Source: an uncultured Oscillibacter sp. | Lineage (GTDB): Bacteria > Bacillota > Clostridia > Oscillospirales > Oscillospiraceae | DNA: 30,931 nt | Direction of reading: 5' to 3' | Assembly (NCBI GenBank): GCA_910587875.1 | Contig: CAJUOD010000021.1 | Span: forward strand, 1 to 30,931 | Shown: in pieces, positions 6,054-13,137 of the stretch | Layout of the letters: the number at the start of each line of letters is the position of its first letter | Position numbering within the stretch: position 1 is the stretch's first letter | Notes under the pieces: generated by a model | What the model was told of the DNA's origin: nothing | The model's input: only the letters and a program-made list of their open reading frames with translations | The model's database searches: none | Translations under genes and position numbers: made by a program

Positions 6054-6647
6054 ATGCCTCTGTCTCTGCTTCCCTCCTTCCTGCTCTACTGCTACGTGGG
6101 CGCGATCACCCCCGGCCCCGCCAACCTCTGCTCCCTCTCCACCGCCCTGCGGTACGGGAAGGGCCCCGCCCTGAAGCAATGGCGGGGGCTGTTTACCGGC
6201 TTCTTTGTCGTGTCCATGGCCTCCGTGCTGGTGACCTACTTCCTGGGCACGGTGCTGAACCAGTACGTGGGCCTTCTCTCCTGGGTGGGCGCGGCCTACC
6301 TGCTGTGGATGGCCTGGCACACCCTCCGCTCCTCCGCCGGGCCGGAGGGACAGGCCCCGGAGGCCCCGGGCTTCCTCACGGGGCTGCTGGTGCAGCTGAC
6401 CAATGTGAAGGTCATGATTTTCTGCCTCATGGCCCTGGCCTCCTTTGTTCTGCCCTACACCAGGTCCTTCTGGTCCCTGCTGGCGGTGGGGCTGTTTCTG
6501 CCCTTCACGGGGCCCATCGCCAACCTGGTCTGGCTCTTCGCCGGGGCGGCCCTGCAGAGGCTCTTTGCCAACCACCGCAAGGCCGTGGATATCGTCTGCG
6601 CCGCCGCTCTGGCCCTGTGTGCCGTCAGTCTGGTGCTGCCCCACTGA
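6054..6647 (+). CDS. LysE family amino-acid exporter
   Basis: A 197-residue membrane protein of the LysE/RhtB translocator family with about six hydrophobic segments. The family signature is GAITPGPANL at residues 16-25, followed by the conserved G-rich loop and the LLVQLTNVKVMIFC segment near the middle, which corresponds to the family's NPK/NVK motif. These proteins export amino acids or related small molecules. The ATG at 6054 is preferred because AAAGGA lies 11 bases upstream; a GTG nine bases earlier would be too close to it. The divergent LysR gene probably controls it. The substrate cannot be read from sequence. Confidence 0.92.
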   Translation: MPLSLLPSFLLYCYVGAITPGPANLCSLSTALRYGKGPALKQWRGLFTGFFVVSMASVLVTYFLGTVLNQYVGLLSWVGAAYLLWMAWHTLRSSAGPEGQAPEAPGFLTGLLVQLTNVKVMIFCLMALASFVLPYTRSFWSLLAVGLFLPFTGPIANLVWLFAGAALQRLFANHRKAVDIVCAAALALCAVSLVLPH

Positions 6648-6663
6648 GGGGGTCGCCGCATAT

Positions 6664-6706
6664 GCAAAAAAAGCGCCGTCAGGATGGTTTTCCTGACGGC
6701 GCTTTG
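6664..6706. terminator. Bidirectional terminator between exporter and FapA genes
   Basis: AGCGCCGTCAGGA and TCCTGACGGCGCT form a 12-13 base-pair stem. It has a TTT tail on the plus strand and a run of seven T on the minus strand, so it can end both convergent transcripts. Confidence 0.9.
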
Positions 6707-6716
6707 CCGCGGCTTT

Positions 6717-8345
6717 TTACTTTAAATATATCCGGCTCTCCTCGGCGTGGATATTGCAGTCCTCCTCCGCCGAGTCAAACTCCTTCCTCAATTTTCCAAT
6801 CCGCACATTCAGGAGCGGATACAGCTTCTCACACCGTACCCTCCCTTTGCTCTTTTTCTCCATCGCCCTGTTCAGCGACTTCAATTCCGCCGTCAGGTCC
6901 TCCTGCCTCTTGAAGTAGAGGCTCCGCTGCTCCACAAGCCGATCCAAAAGCTGCTTCTCGCTGTCAGAAATCCAGCTGCCCTTCCTCCGCAGGGCGGTGA
7001 TGGACTCCCAGAGCTTTTCCAGGGTCGACTGGACCTCGGCCTGCTCGGCCTTGATTCGCTCCCACGCCTCGGGGATATGGGGCGGATACCCGACGGAAAA
7101 GCTGTTCTGTCCTCCGGCCAGGTTGCCGGCCCGCCGGCACAGGATGCTGTCTCCCGCCCGGATCACGCTGTCCACGATCATTCCCCGTCCGCTCATCACG
7201 TAGACCGTGCCGCCGCATCGGACCGCGCTGTTGGAGATTGTTTCCGCAATCACGCCGGCCCCGCCGTCAATTTCCGCCCATTCGATGACCGGAGACTGCA
7301 CCTGACCGGCGGCCGTCAAAAAGGTTTTGCCCTCTGTTCCGTAAACACCCTTTTGGACTCGGATGGTTCCGTTGGTGGATATCACGCGGGCCCTGCCCAG
7401 CTTTCCATTGATCACAATTTCACCGGAGGCCTCCACCTCCACTCCGCCGTCCACATTTCCCCCTATGTAGAGGTTGCCGGAAATCAAAAGTGTTCCCTGG
7501 AATTGATCCAAATCTCCGTCTATAATCTTCTGCTCGTGAATGCAGAACAGGTCGTTTTGGATATACAAAATCCCGTCCACACCCGCTGTAATCGCTTGGC
7601 CGCCCTTGCCGATCTCAGTGTTCTTCCCTTGGGGGATGTGGAGCTCTCCAACCGGGGGGCAGGGGATCTTCTGCCCCGTCACATCCATTCCGTCCGTCCC
7701 CTCCTTTGGGGGCCGGATCAGGCAGATGACCGTCCCCTTTCGGATGGGCTGCAGCTGGGCGTCCTGAGTAAAATCCACCTGGCTCCCGTTCTGCAGTTCA
7801 AGGCTCATGTTCCGGCGGCGCTGAAAGAGCTCCGTCACTTTTCCGTCTTCCCCCGCTGCGGGAGGCTTCCCCCTCGCAACAGGAAAAATTCGGAAATACC
7901 CCAGGCCGAACTCTCTTTGTATATCCTCTCGCAAAACCCCGTAGTGTATGCCCTCGTAGTGCATATCCCCCAGGAATTCTTCCAGGGTAATATCTTCTCC
8001 GCCATTTTCAGGCCGAAACAGGCAGGCATAGGCGTTCATCCGGTCCTCAGACAGGAAAAAATGTGTCTCCGCTTTCATGGGCCGCATTTCACCGTTAATG
8101 GCCTCTTGATACCGGGCCCTGCCGGCTTCCTTCAGCGTCCGGATAAACGCGTCCACCGTTTTGCCGTCCTCCGGATTCTGAGCCTTCAGCTCACCGCCGG
8201 TTTCTTCCAGCCCGGAAAACATTCTTCTGTAAGGAGTGGAAGGAGGCGTTTTTCTTTCCGCCTCGCCCATTTCCTTCGAGACAAAACGATCCCAGATCGA
8301 CACCCTCATCCCCTGCCTTTTCTTAGAACCTTCATGGGTCAGCAT
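6717..8345 (-). CDS. FapA (DUF342) family protein
   Basis: A 542-residue cytoplasmic protein of the FapA/DUF342 family. Residues about 190-400 form the repetitive right-handed beta-helix typical of FapA: runs such as LLISGNLYIGGNVDGGVEVE, ASGEIVINGKLGRA and VYVMSGRGMIVDSVI, each a turn of the helix. Residues about 425-500 are a coiled coil (KAEQAEVQSTLEKLWESI and on), followed by a basic end. The upstream N-terminal part has no match I recognise. FapA-like proteins are implicated in membrane association and surface or signalling functions, but no fixed activity is known. Two starts are possible: ATG 8345, or ATG 8309 with a better AAAAGG site. Codon usage and base composition are clearly less GC-rich than the neighbours, suggesting different ancestry. 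Confidence 0.85.
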   Translation of the reverse strand: MLTHEGSKKRQGMRVSIWDRFVSKEMGEAERKTPPSTPYRRMFSGLEETGGELKAQNPEDGKTVDAFIRTLKEAGRARYQEAINGEMRPMKAETHFFLSEDRMNAYACLFRPENGGEDITLEEFLGDMHYEGIHYGVLREDIQREFGLGYFRIFPVARGKPPAAGEDGKVTELFQRRRNMSLELQNGSQVDFTQDAQLQPIRKGTVICLIRPPKEGTDGMDVTGQKIPCPPVGELHIPQGKNTEIGKGGQAITAGVDGILYIQNDLFCIHEQKIIDGDLDQFQGTLLISGNLYIGGNVDGGVEVEASGEIVINGKLGRARVISTNGTIRVQKGVYGTEGKTFLTAAGQVQSPVIEWAEIDGGAGVIAETISNSAVRCGGTVYVMSGRGMIVDSVIRAGDSILCRRAGNLAGGQNSFSVGYPPHIPEAWERIKAEQAEVQSTLEKLWESITALRRKGSWISDSEKQLLDRLVEQRSLYFKRQEDLTAELKSLNRAMEKKSKGRVRCEKLYPLLNVRIGKLRKEFDSAEEDCNIHAEESRIYLK

Positions 8346-8413
8346 TTCCCCAAGCCACGACAGTCCGCGCCCAAATTTATTTTCTTACACTATATTATAA
8401 TACTATATCATCC

Positions 8414-9712
8414 CTATAAATAATTAGCAAGCCTTATTCCGCCGCCTGTCAATCTGAATTCCGTTCTGCCATTCAGCCCTTCCGGAGGCCAATACAGCCC
8501 CACGCTCAAATCGTTGACGTTGGTCCCCGTGGGTCCGGTGACGATCAGTCCCCCGATTTTCTCCAGGGCGCGGTAGGAGTCGTTCTCCGCCAGCACCGCC
8601 GGGATCTCGATCCCCAGGGTCCGGAGCCGGTCCCGGGTCCCGCCGTCCACATAGCCTCCCGCCGCGTCGGTGGGGCCGTCGGTGCCGTCGGAGCCCACGG
8701 AGAACAGAGCCGTCCCCTCCGCCCCCGCCAGGACGGGGGCCGCCGCCAGGGCCAGCTCCTGATTCCGGCCTCCTTTGCCGCTTCCGGTGAGCCGTACCAC
8801 CGTCTCCCCGCCCAGGATGAGGGCCAGGGGCCGCCCCGCCTCCCGCTCCCGGAGGAGGGCCCGGGCCAGGGCCTCCCCGGTCTCCCGGGCTTCCCCCGCC
8901 GCCCGGTCCGTGAGGATCCGGGCCTCGTAGCCCAGCCCCCGGCAGACCTCCGCCGCCGTTTGGCAGAGCTGGGAGACGCTGCCGCAGATGTGACTCTCCA
9001 CATGGGGCAGCGCCGCCGGGAGGGGCCGCTCCAGCAGGGCCCGGGCCCGGGGCGACAGCTTTAAATTGTACTTCTCCGCCACCGCCAGGGTCTCCTCCAG
9101 GGTGGAGGCGTCCACGGCGGCGGGGCCGGAGGCGATCATGTCCAGCCGATCCCCCACCACGTCGGAGAGGACCACGGAGAACACCTGGGCCGGGGCGCAG
9201 GCCGCGCCGAAGCGGCCCCCCTTCACATTGGACAGGCGCTTGCGGACCCGGTTGACCTCCTGGATGTCCGCCCCGCAGGCCAGGAGCCGGCGGTTGATCT
9301 CCTGAAACTCCTCCAGGGAGAGCGCCGACGACTCGAAGAGGGCGGAGCCCCCGCCGGAGAGGAGGAACAGCACAGAATCCCCCTCCCCCAGGTCCCGGAC
9401 CAGCTCCAGCGCCCGCTCCGCCGCGGCGAAGGAGGCGACGTCCGCCACCGGGTGCCCCGCCTCCAGAATCTCCAGGCCGGGGAGCGGCCCCTGGCTGTGT
9501 CCGTATTTCGTCACCACCAGGCCGCCGTCCGCGTCCACGGCCTCCAGGGCGGCGGCGGCCATGCGCCACGCCGCTTTGCCCACGGAAATCAACAGCGTCC
9601 GGCCGGGGCCGGGGCGGAAGCCCTTCAGGGCCTCCCTCACCGCTACGTCCGGCAGGGCCCGGCGGATGGCCTCCGTATAAATTTGTTCCGCGTGCCTCCG
9701 AAGCTCCGTCAC
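8414..9712 (-). CDS. Glycerate 2-kinase (type 2, DUF4147/MOFRL)
   Basis: A 432-residue glycerate kinase of the GckA/TtuD type, which phosphorylates D-glycerate to 2-phosphoglycerate using ATP. The N-terminal domain has GKAAWRM (Lys46 is the conserved lysine), GHPVAD (86-91) and the glycine-rich LLSGGGSAL (118-125); the C-terminal MOFRL domain carries GGRNQELAL and the SDGTDGPTDAAGG substrate loop. The start is a GTG at 9712, 8 bases after GGAGAGGGAGG; the frame remains open further upstream but crosses the promoter region. It is divergent from the isomerase-aldolase pair. Downstream, only 68 AT-rich bases separate it from the FapA gene, with a possible TATAAT there. A direct metabolic link to the neighbours is possible because both deal with C3 products, but not proven. 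Confidence 0.93.
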   Translation of the reverse strand: MTELRRHAEQIYTEAIRRALPDVAVREALKGFRPGPGRTLLISVGKAAWRMAAAALEAVDADGGLVVTKYGHSQGPLPGLEILEAGHPVADVASFAAAERALELVRDLGEGDSVLFLLSGGGSALFESSALSLEEFQEINRRLLACGADIQEVNRVRKRLSNVKGGRFGAACAPAQVFSVVLSDVVGDRLDMIASGPAAVDASTLEETLAVAEKYNLKLSPRARALLERPLPAALPHVESHICGSVSQLCQTAAEVCRGLGYEARILTDRAAGEARETGEALARALLREREAGRPLALILGGETVVRLTGSGKGGRNQELALAAAPVLAGAEGTALFSVGSDGTDGPTDAAGGYVDGGTRDRLRTLGIEIPAVLAENDSYRALEKIGGLIVTGPTGTNVNDLSVGLYWPPEGLNGRTEFRLTGGGIRLANYL

Positions 9713-9746
9713 AGAGACCGCCTCCCTCTCCTCTTTGATGGGGTTC

Positions 9747-9775
9747 AGTATAGCGGAAGGTCCGGGAAAAGGCAA
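9747..9775 (-). promoter_or_regulatory. Sigma-A promoter of the glycerate kinase gene
   Basis: Minus strand TTGCCT (9770-9775), 17 bases, TATACT (9747-9752), back-to-back with the promoter of the isomerase gene. A small hairpin, GCAACGG-TTTTT-CCGTTTGC (9772-9791), lies between and overlaps both -35 regions. Confidence 0.65.
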
Positions 9776-9787
9776 CGGTTTTTCCGT

Positions 9788-9816
9788 TTGCATTTTTCCG
9801 TCCGATGGGGTATGAT
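9788..9816 (+). promoter_or_regulatory. Sigma-A promoter of the isomerase-aldolase operon
   Basis: TTGCAT (9788-9793), 17 bases, TATGAT (9811-9816), about 39 bases before the ATG at 9855. Confidence 0.6.
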
Positions 9817-9854
9817 GTGGAAAACGCCGGACAGGCGCAAGGGAGGCGCGGCGC

Positions 9855-10907
9855 ATGAAGCGAATGGACGGGGGCATGCCCTTTCTCCTGCAATATGAAA
9901 ACGTGGCCTGGTACGAGGACGGGAGGGTCCGCATCCTGGACCGCCGGGTCTACCCCCGGGAGGTCCGCTTTGAGATCTGCGAGACCTACCAGGACGTAGT
10001 CCGGGCCATCGCGGACATGGTGACCCAGAGCGCGGGGCCCTACACCGCCGTGGGCATGGGCATGGCCCTGGCGGCCCACCAGGTCCGGGACAAGGGCCGG
10101 GCGGAGCAAACCGCCTTCCTGCGGCAGGCGGCCCGCGGCCTGGCTCACGCCCGGCCCACCACCGCCAATCGCTACGGCAAAATCACCTTCCGCTGCGCCG
10201 ACGTGGCGGAGGCGGCCCTGGAGGCGGGGCAAGACCCCGTTGCCGCCGTGGTGGAGGACACGCTGGCGTCTCTGAACCGGAGATACGGCACCATGCAATT
10301 GGTGGGTGACCAGCTGGAAGCCCTCATCCCGGAGGGTGGGACGATTCTCACCCAGTGCTATGGGGAAACCATCATCGGCACCCTCATCCGGGCCGCGCGG
10401 CGGACGGGAAAGTCCTTTCGGGTCTTCTGCGCGGAGACCCGGCCCTTCCTCCAGGGGGCCCGGCTGACCGCCAGCTGCTTCGCCCAGGCGGGCTTTGACA
10501 CCACGGTGATCACGGACAACATGGCGGCCTACGCCATGGAGCGGGAAGGAATCAGCCTCTTCACCTCCGCCGCGGACGCCATCGCCCGGGACGGGCACAT
10601 CGCCAACAAGACGGGTACCCTCCAGCTGGCCATCCTGGCCAAGTACTTCGGCATTCCCTACTATGTCACCGGCATCCCCGACGAAGACAAGCAGTCCGTG
10701 AGGGACATCGTCATCGAACAGCGGGACCCCGGCCCGGTGCTCAGCTCCTGGGGCATCCCCAACACCGTTCCGGAGGTCCAGGGCATCTACCCCTCCTTCG
10801 ACGTCACGCCGCCCCACCTGATCTCCGGCGTGGTGACGGACAAGGGGGTCTGCGTCCCCTATCTGCTGGACCGCTATTTTGACTCAGAGGTCAAGGAATT
10901 TTATTGA
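9855..10907 (+). CDS. MtnA-like sugar-1-phosphate isomerase (eIF-2B family)
   Basis: A 350-residue protein of the eIF2B-alpha/MtnA isomerase superfamily, most likely converting a 5-substituted ribose 1-phosphate (methylthioribose- or deoxyribose-1-phosphate) to the ribulose form. The catalytic pair of MtnA is retained: Cys168 in ILTQCYGE and Asp221 in VITDNMAA. The family motif GHIANKTGT spans 248-255. Deviations matter: MtnA normally has HCNAG after the cysteine strand (here QCYGE), and the usual RGAPAIG loop is replaced by SAGPYTAVG near residue 59-67. It is therefore a divergent subfamily and the substrate may differ. AAGGGAGG precedes the ATG by 8 bases. The class II aldolase gene follows 13 bases later, so the two enzymes probably act in sequence. 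Confidence 0.82.
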   Translation: MKRMDGGMPFLLQYENVAWYEDGRVRILDRRVYPREVRFEICETYQDVVRAIADMVTQSAGPYTAVGMGMALAAHQVRDKGRAEQTAFLRQAARGLAHARPTTANRYGKITFRCADVAEAALEAGQDPVAAVVEDTLASLNRRYGTMQLVGDQLEALIPEGGTILTQCYGETIIGTLIRAARRTGKSFRVFCAETRPFLQGARLTASCFAQAGFDTTVITDNMAAYAMEREGISLFTSAADAIARDGHIANKTGTLQLAILAKYFGIPYYVTGIPDEDKQSVRDIVIEQRDPGPVLSSWGIPNTVPEVQGIYPSFDVTPPHLISGVVTDKGVCVPYLLDRYFDSEVKEFY

Positions 10908-10920
10908 GGAGGACTCGGCT

Positions 10921-11586
10921 ATGCTGTTACAGAAGGAACGGGAGCTGGTGGTGGAGTACGGCAAACGGATGAGCGCCGACCGCCTCTGCACGGGCACCAG
11001 TGGGAACATCAGCGTCTACGTCCCGGAGCAGGGCCTCATGGCTGTCAGCCCCTCCGGCATCGGCTACTTCGACACCCGTCCGGAGGACGTGGTGGTGACG
11101 GACCTGGAGGCCAACATCGTGGAGGGGACCCGGAAGCCCTCCAGCGAGTGGGCCCTCCACACCCTCTTTTACAAGCGCAAGCCCCACATCCGGGCGGTGG
11201 TCCACACCCACTCCATGTACTGCACCACCTTCGCCGTGCTGGGGATGCCCCTCCGGGCCGTCCACTACGCCATCGCGGACACCGGGGCGGCGGAGATCCC
11301 CTGCGCGCCCTACTACCCCTTTGGCACCCTGGAACTGGCGGAGGCCGCCGTAGAGACCGCCGGGGACAGCGACGCGGTGCTGCTGGGAAACCACGGGCTG
11401 GTGGCCTGCGGGAAGGACCTCGCCGGGGCCTACGGCCTGGCGCTGAACATGGAATACGTGGCGGAGCTCCAATACCGGGCCCTGTGCATCGGGACGCCCA
11501 ACGTCCTCGGCAAGGCGGCCATGGCGGACGTGATGGAGCGCTTCCAGTCCTACGGACAGCCGGACAAGCAGAAGTCGGGCTATTAA
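10921..11586 (+). CDS. Class II aldolase (fuculose-phosphate/5-deoxyribulose-phosphate type)
   Basis: A 221-residue zinc-dependent aldolase of the AraD/FucA family. The catalytic Glu76 lies in SSEWALH, and zinc ligands His95 and His97 (VVHTHSMY) and His158 (LLGNHGLVACG) are all present; the N-terminal TSGNISV (residues 26-32) is the phosphate-binding motif. The family cleaves a ketose 1-phosphate to dihydroxyacetone phosphate plus an aldehyde. Because it follows an MtnA-like isomerase in the same operon, the likely substrate is 5-deoxyribulose 1-phosphate or 5-methylthioribulose 1-phosphate rather than fuculose 1-phosphate. GAGGAGG overlaps the isomerase stop region and sets the start at 10921. 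A strong bidirectional terminator follows. Confidence 0.9.
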   Translation: MLLQKERELVVEYGKRMSADRLCTGTSGNISVYVPEQGLMAVSPSGIGYFDTRPEDVVVTDLEANIVEGTRKPSSEWALHTLFYKRKPHIRAVVHTHSMYCTTFAVLGMPLRAVHYAIADTGAAEIPCAPYYPFGTLELAEAAVETAGDSDAVLLGNHGLVACGKDLAGAYGLALNMEYVAELQYRALCIGTPNVLGKAAMADVMERFQSYGQPDKQKSGY

Positions 11587-11593
11587 AAAGGAA

Positions 11594-11623
11594 AGCGGCG
11601 GGACGCCTAAACGTCCCGCCGCT
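11594..11623. terminator. Bidirectional terminator between aldolase and xdhC
   Basis: AGCGGCGGGACG (11594-11605) pairs perfectly with CGTCCCGCCGCT (11612-11623). The minus-strand reading is followed by TTTCCTTTTT. It separates the convergent aldolase operon and xdh operon. Confidence 0.88.
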
Positions 11624-11636
11624 CTTACATTTCAAG

Positions 11637-12143
11637 TCACTGGGGCAGTTCCTTCCCCAGGCGCTTGTACATGGTCTTCTTCACCGCCCGGAGGATGTTC
11701 TCATAGCCGGTGCACCGGCACAGGTGGCCGGAGAGGAGTTTTCGGAGCTCGTCGTCCGTGTACTCCTTGCCGGATTCCAGAATCTCCACCGCCGTCAGGA
11801 TGAAGCCCGGGGAGCAGAAGCCGCACTGAATCGCCGCCTCGTCCACAAAGGCCTGCTGGATGTCGGAGAGCTCGCCGTTGGGGCCCAGGAGGCCCTCCAG
11901 GGTCCGGACCTTCTTGCCCTCGGCCCAGACAGCCAGGTAGATGCAGGAGTTGAAGGCCTCCCCGTCGATGAGGACGTTGCAGGCCCCGCACTCGCCGACC
12001 TCACAGCCCTTTTTCACGGAGGTCATCCGGAAGTCGTTGCGTAGCATGTCGGTGAGGCTGGCCCGGACGTCCACGGTCCGCTCCACGTCCTTACCGTTTA
12101 GCTGGAAATGCACGGTCTGGTATTGGATCTGATGCTTCTCCAT
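11637..12143 (-). CDS. xdhC: Molybdenum hydroxylase, 2Fe-2S subunit (XdhC type)
   Basis: A 168-residue iron-sulfur subunit that passes electrons between the molybdenum site and FAD. The first, plant-ferredoxin-like cluster is held by Cys47, 52, 55 and 67 (GCEVGECGACNVLIDG), the second by Cys107, 110, 142 and 144 (IQCGFCSPGF and HLCRCTGYENI). All eight ligands are present. It is the last gene of the xdhA-xdhB-xdhC group; its ATG shares one base with the xdhB stop codon (TAATG), so translation is coupled. Substrate preference (xanthine or another N-heterocycle) is set by the large subunit. The gene symbol follows the E. coli xdhABC naming for this architecture. Confidence 0.92.
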   Translation of the reverse strand: MEKHQIQYQTVHFQLNGKDVERTVDVRASLTDMLRNDFRMTSVKKGCEVGECGACNVLIDGEAFNSCIYLAVWAEGKKVRTLEGLLGPNGELSDIQQAFVDEAAIQCGFCSPGFILTAVEILESGKEYTDDELRKLLSGHLCRCTGYENILRAVKKTMYKRLGKELPQ

Positions 12144-13024
12144 TACAGCTCACCTCCCGCCAGTCTCACGGATTCGATAAAGGCCCGCTTGGCGCTCTCC
12201 ACGGCGATGTGGAGCCGGAAGTCCCGGGCCGCCCGCCAGGAGTCCCGGGGATTGATGTCCTCCTTGACCGCCTGGGCGAACGCCTCCGCCAGCTCCGGGC
12301 TGACGGGCCGTCCCGCCGCCAGGCGCTCCGCCGTCCCGGCCCGTAGGGGCACGGGGCCCGCCACGCCGAAGGCGACCCTCGCCCGCTCCACGTATCTTTT
12401 GTCGGCGGAGAGGCGCACGTTGACGGAGGTCCCCAGGGTCGCGATGTCCATGGCATTCCGCATGGCGTATTTGATGTAGTGCCCGAAGCAGTTTTCGTAG
12501 CTCTCCCTCGGGATGAGGATGGCGGTCTGGAGCTCGCCCTCCCGGATGTCCACCTTGCCCGCCTTGATGTAAAACTCCTGAATGGGCTGGCGGCGGACGC
12601 CCTCCGGGCCCGTCAGCTCCACAATGGCGTCCCAGGCATGGAGGGTGGAGGCGGAGTCGGCGGAGGTCACGCCGTTGCACGTGTTCCCCCCGATGGTCCC
12701 GATGTTTCGGATCTGGGGCCCGCCCACCTGGTCCACGGCCTCGCCCAGGACGTTGATGTACTTCTGAATCAGGGGGTCCCGGGTGATGTGGGAGAAGCTG
12801 GTGAGGGAACCGATGCGGAGGGTCCCATCCTCCTCCAGGGAAACGCCCCGGATTTCGTCCAGGGTCTGGATGGAGATGAGCTCCGCCCCGGCCCGCTTGC
12901 CCTCCCGCATCTGGACCAGCACGTCGGAGCCTCCGGCGATGATCTGGGCCTCGGGATGGGCCAGGCGCAGGGCCACGGCGTCCTGGACGCTCTTCGCCTG
13001 GTATAAGGCTTTCATGTCATACAT
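12143..13024 (-). CDS. xdhB: Molybdenum hydroxylase, FAD-binding subunit (XdhB type)
   Basis: A 293-residue flavin subunit of the xanthine dehydrogenase family. The FAD-binding motifs are visible: IIAGGSDVLVQM (about 28-39) and QIRNIGTIGGNTCNG (about 103-117), followed by the C-terminal CO-dehydrogenase flavoprotein domain. It accepts electrons from the 2Fe-2S subunit and passes them to NAD or another acceptor. It overlaps the start of xdhC by one base. Upstream, 98 bases separate it from xdhA, and that gap contains a dispersed palindromic repeat (13071-13137), so xdhA and xdhB are less tightly joined than xdhB and xdhC. The opening residues MYDMKALYQAKSV are typical; a second ATG three codons in is an alternative. 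Confidence 0.93.
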   Translation of the reverse strand: MYDMKALYQAKSVQDAVALRLAHPEAQIIAGGSDVLVQMREGKRAGAELISIQTLDEIRGVSLEEDGTLRIGSLTSFSHITRDPLIQKYINVLGEAVDQVGGPQIRNIGTIGGNTCNGVTSADSASTLHAWDAIVELTGPEGVRRQPIQEFYIKAGKVDIREGELQTAILIPRESYENCFGHYIKYAMRNAMDIATLGTSVNVRLSADKRYVERARVAFGVAGPVPLRAGTAERLAAGRPVSPELAEAFAQAVKEDINPRDSWRAARDFRLHIAVESAKRAFIESVRLAGGEL

Positions 13025-13070
13025 GGCATACTCCTTCTATATACAGACTTCGTCGCCGTCGCTCCGGCCT

Positions 13071-13137
13071 GGTCAATCACCGGAGTTTAGAGCGCGCTAA
13101 AGTTCTTTTGGTTACTTTTCTTTCAAGAAAAGTAACC
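13071..13137. repeat. Dispersed palindromic repeat, copy 1
   Basis: About 66 bases starting GGTCAATCACCGGA and ending in a perfect 13-base-pair hairpin (GGTTACTTTTCTT-TC-AAGAAAAGTAACC, 13110-13137). A diverged copy occurs at 28296-28367 in the same orientation. The TGA stop codon of xdhA (13123-13125) sits in the hairpin loop, so the last residues of XdhA (GYFS) are encoded by one arm. No T-tract follows the hairpin on either strand. Confidence 0.9.

Noticed and set aside
8424..10817. A minus-strand open frame of 797 codons across the glycerate kinase and isomerase genes
   Set aside because: It is antisense to the isomerase and out of frame with the kinase; its translation is Gly/Pro/Arg-rich with no domain, a product of GC-rich codon bias.
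13110..13137. Perfect hairpin after xdhA as a classical Rho-independent terminator
   Set aside because: No T-tract follows on the minus strand and the same sequence recurs as part of a longer repeat, so I list it as a repeat.
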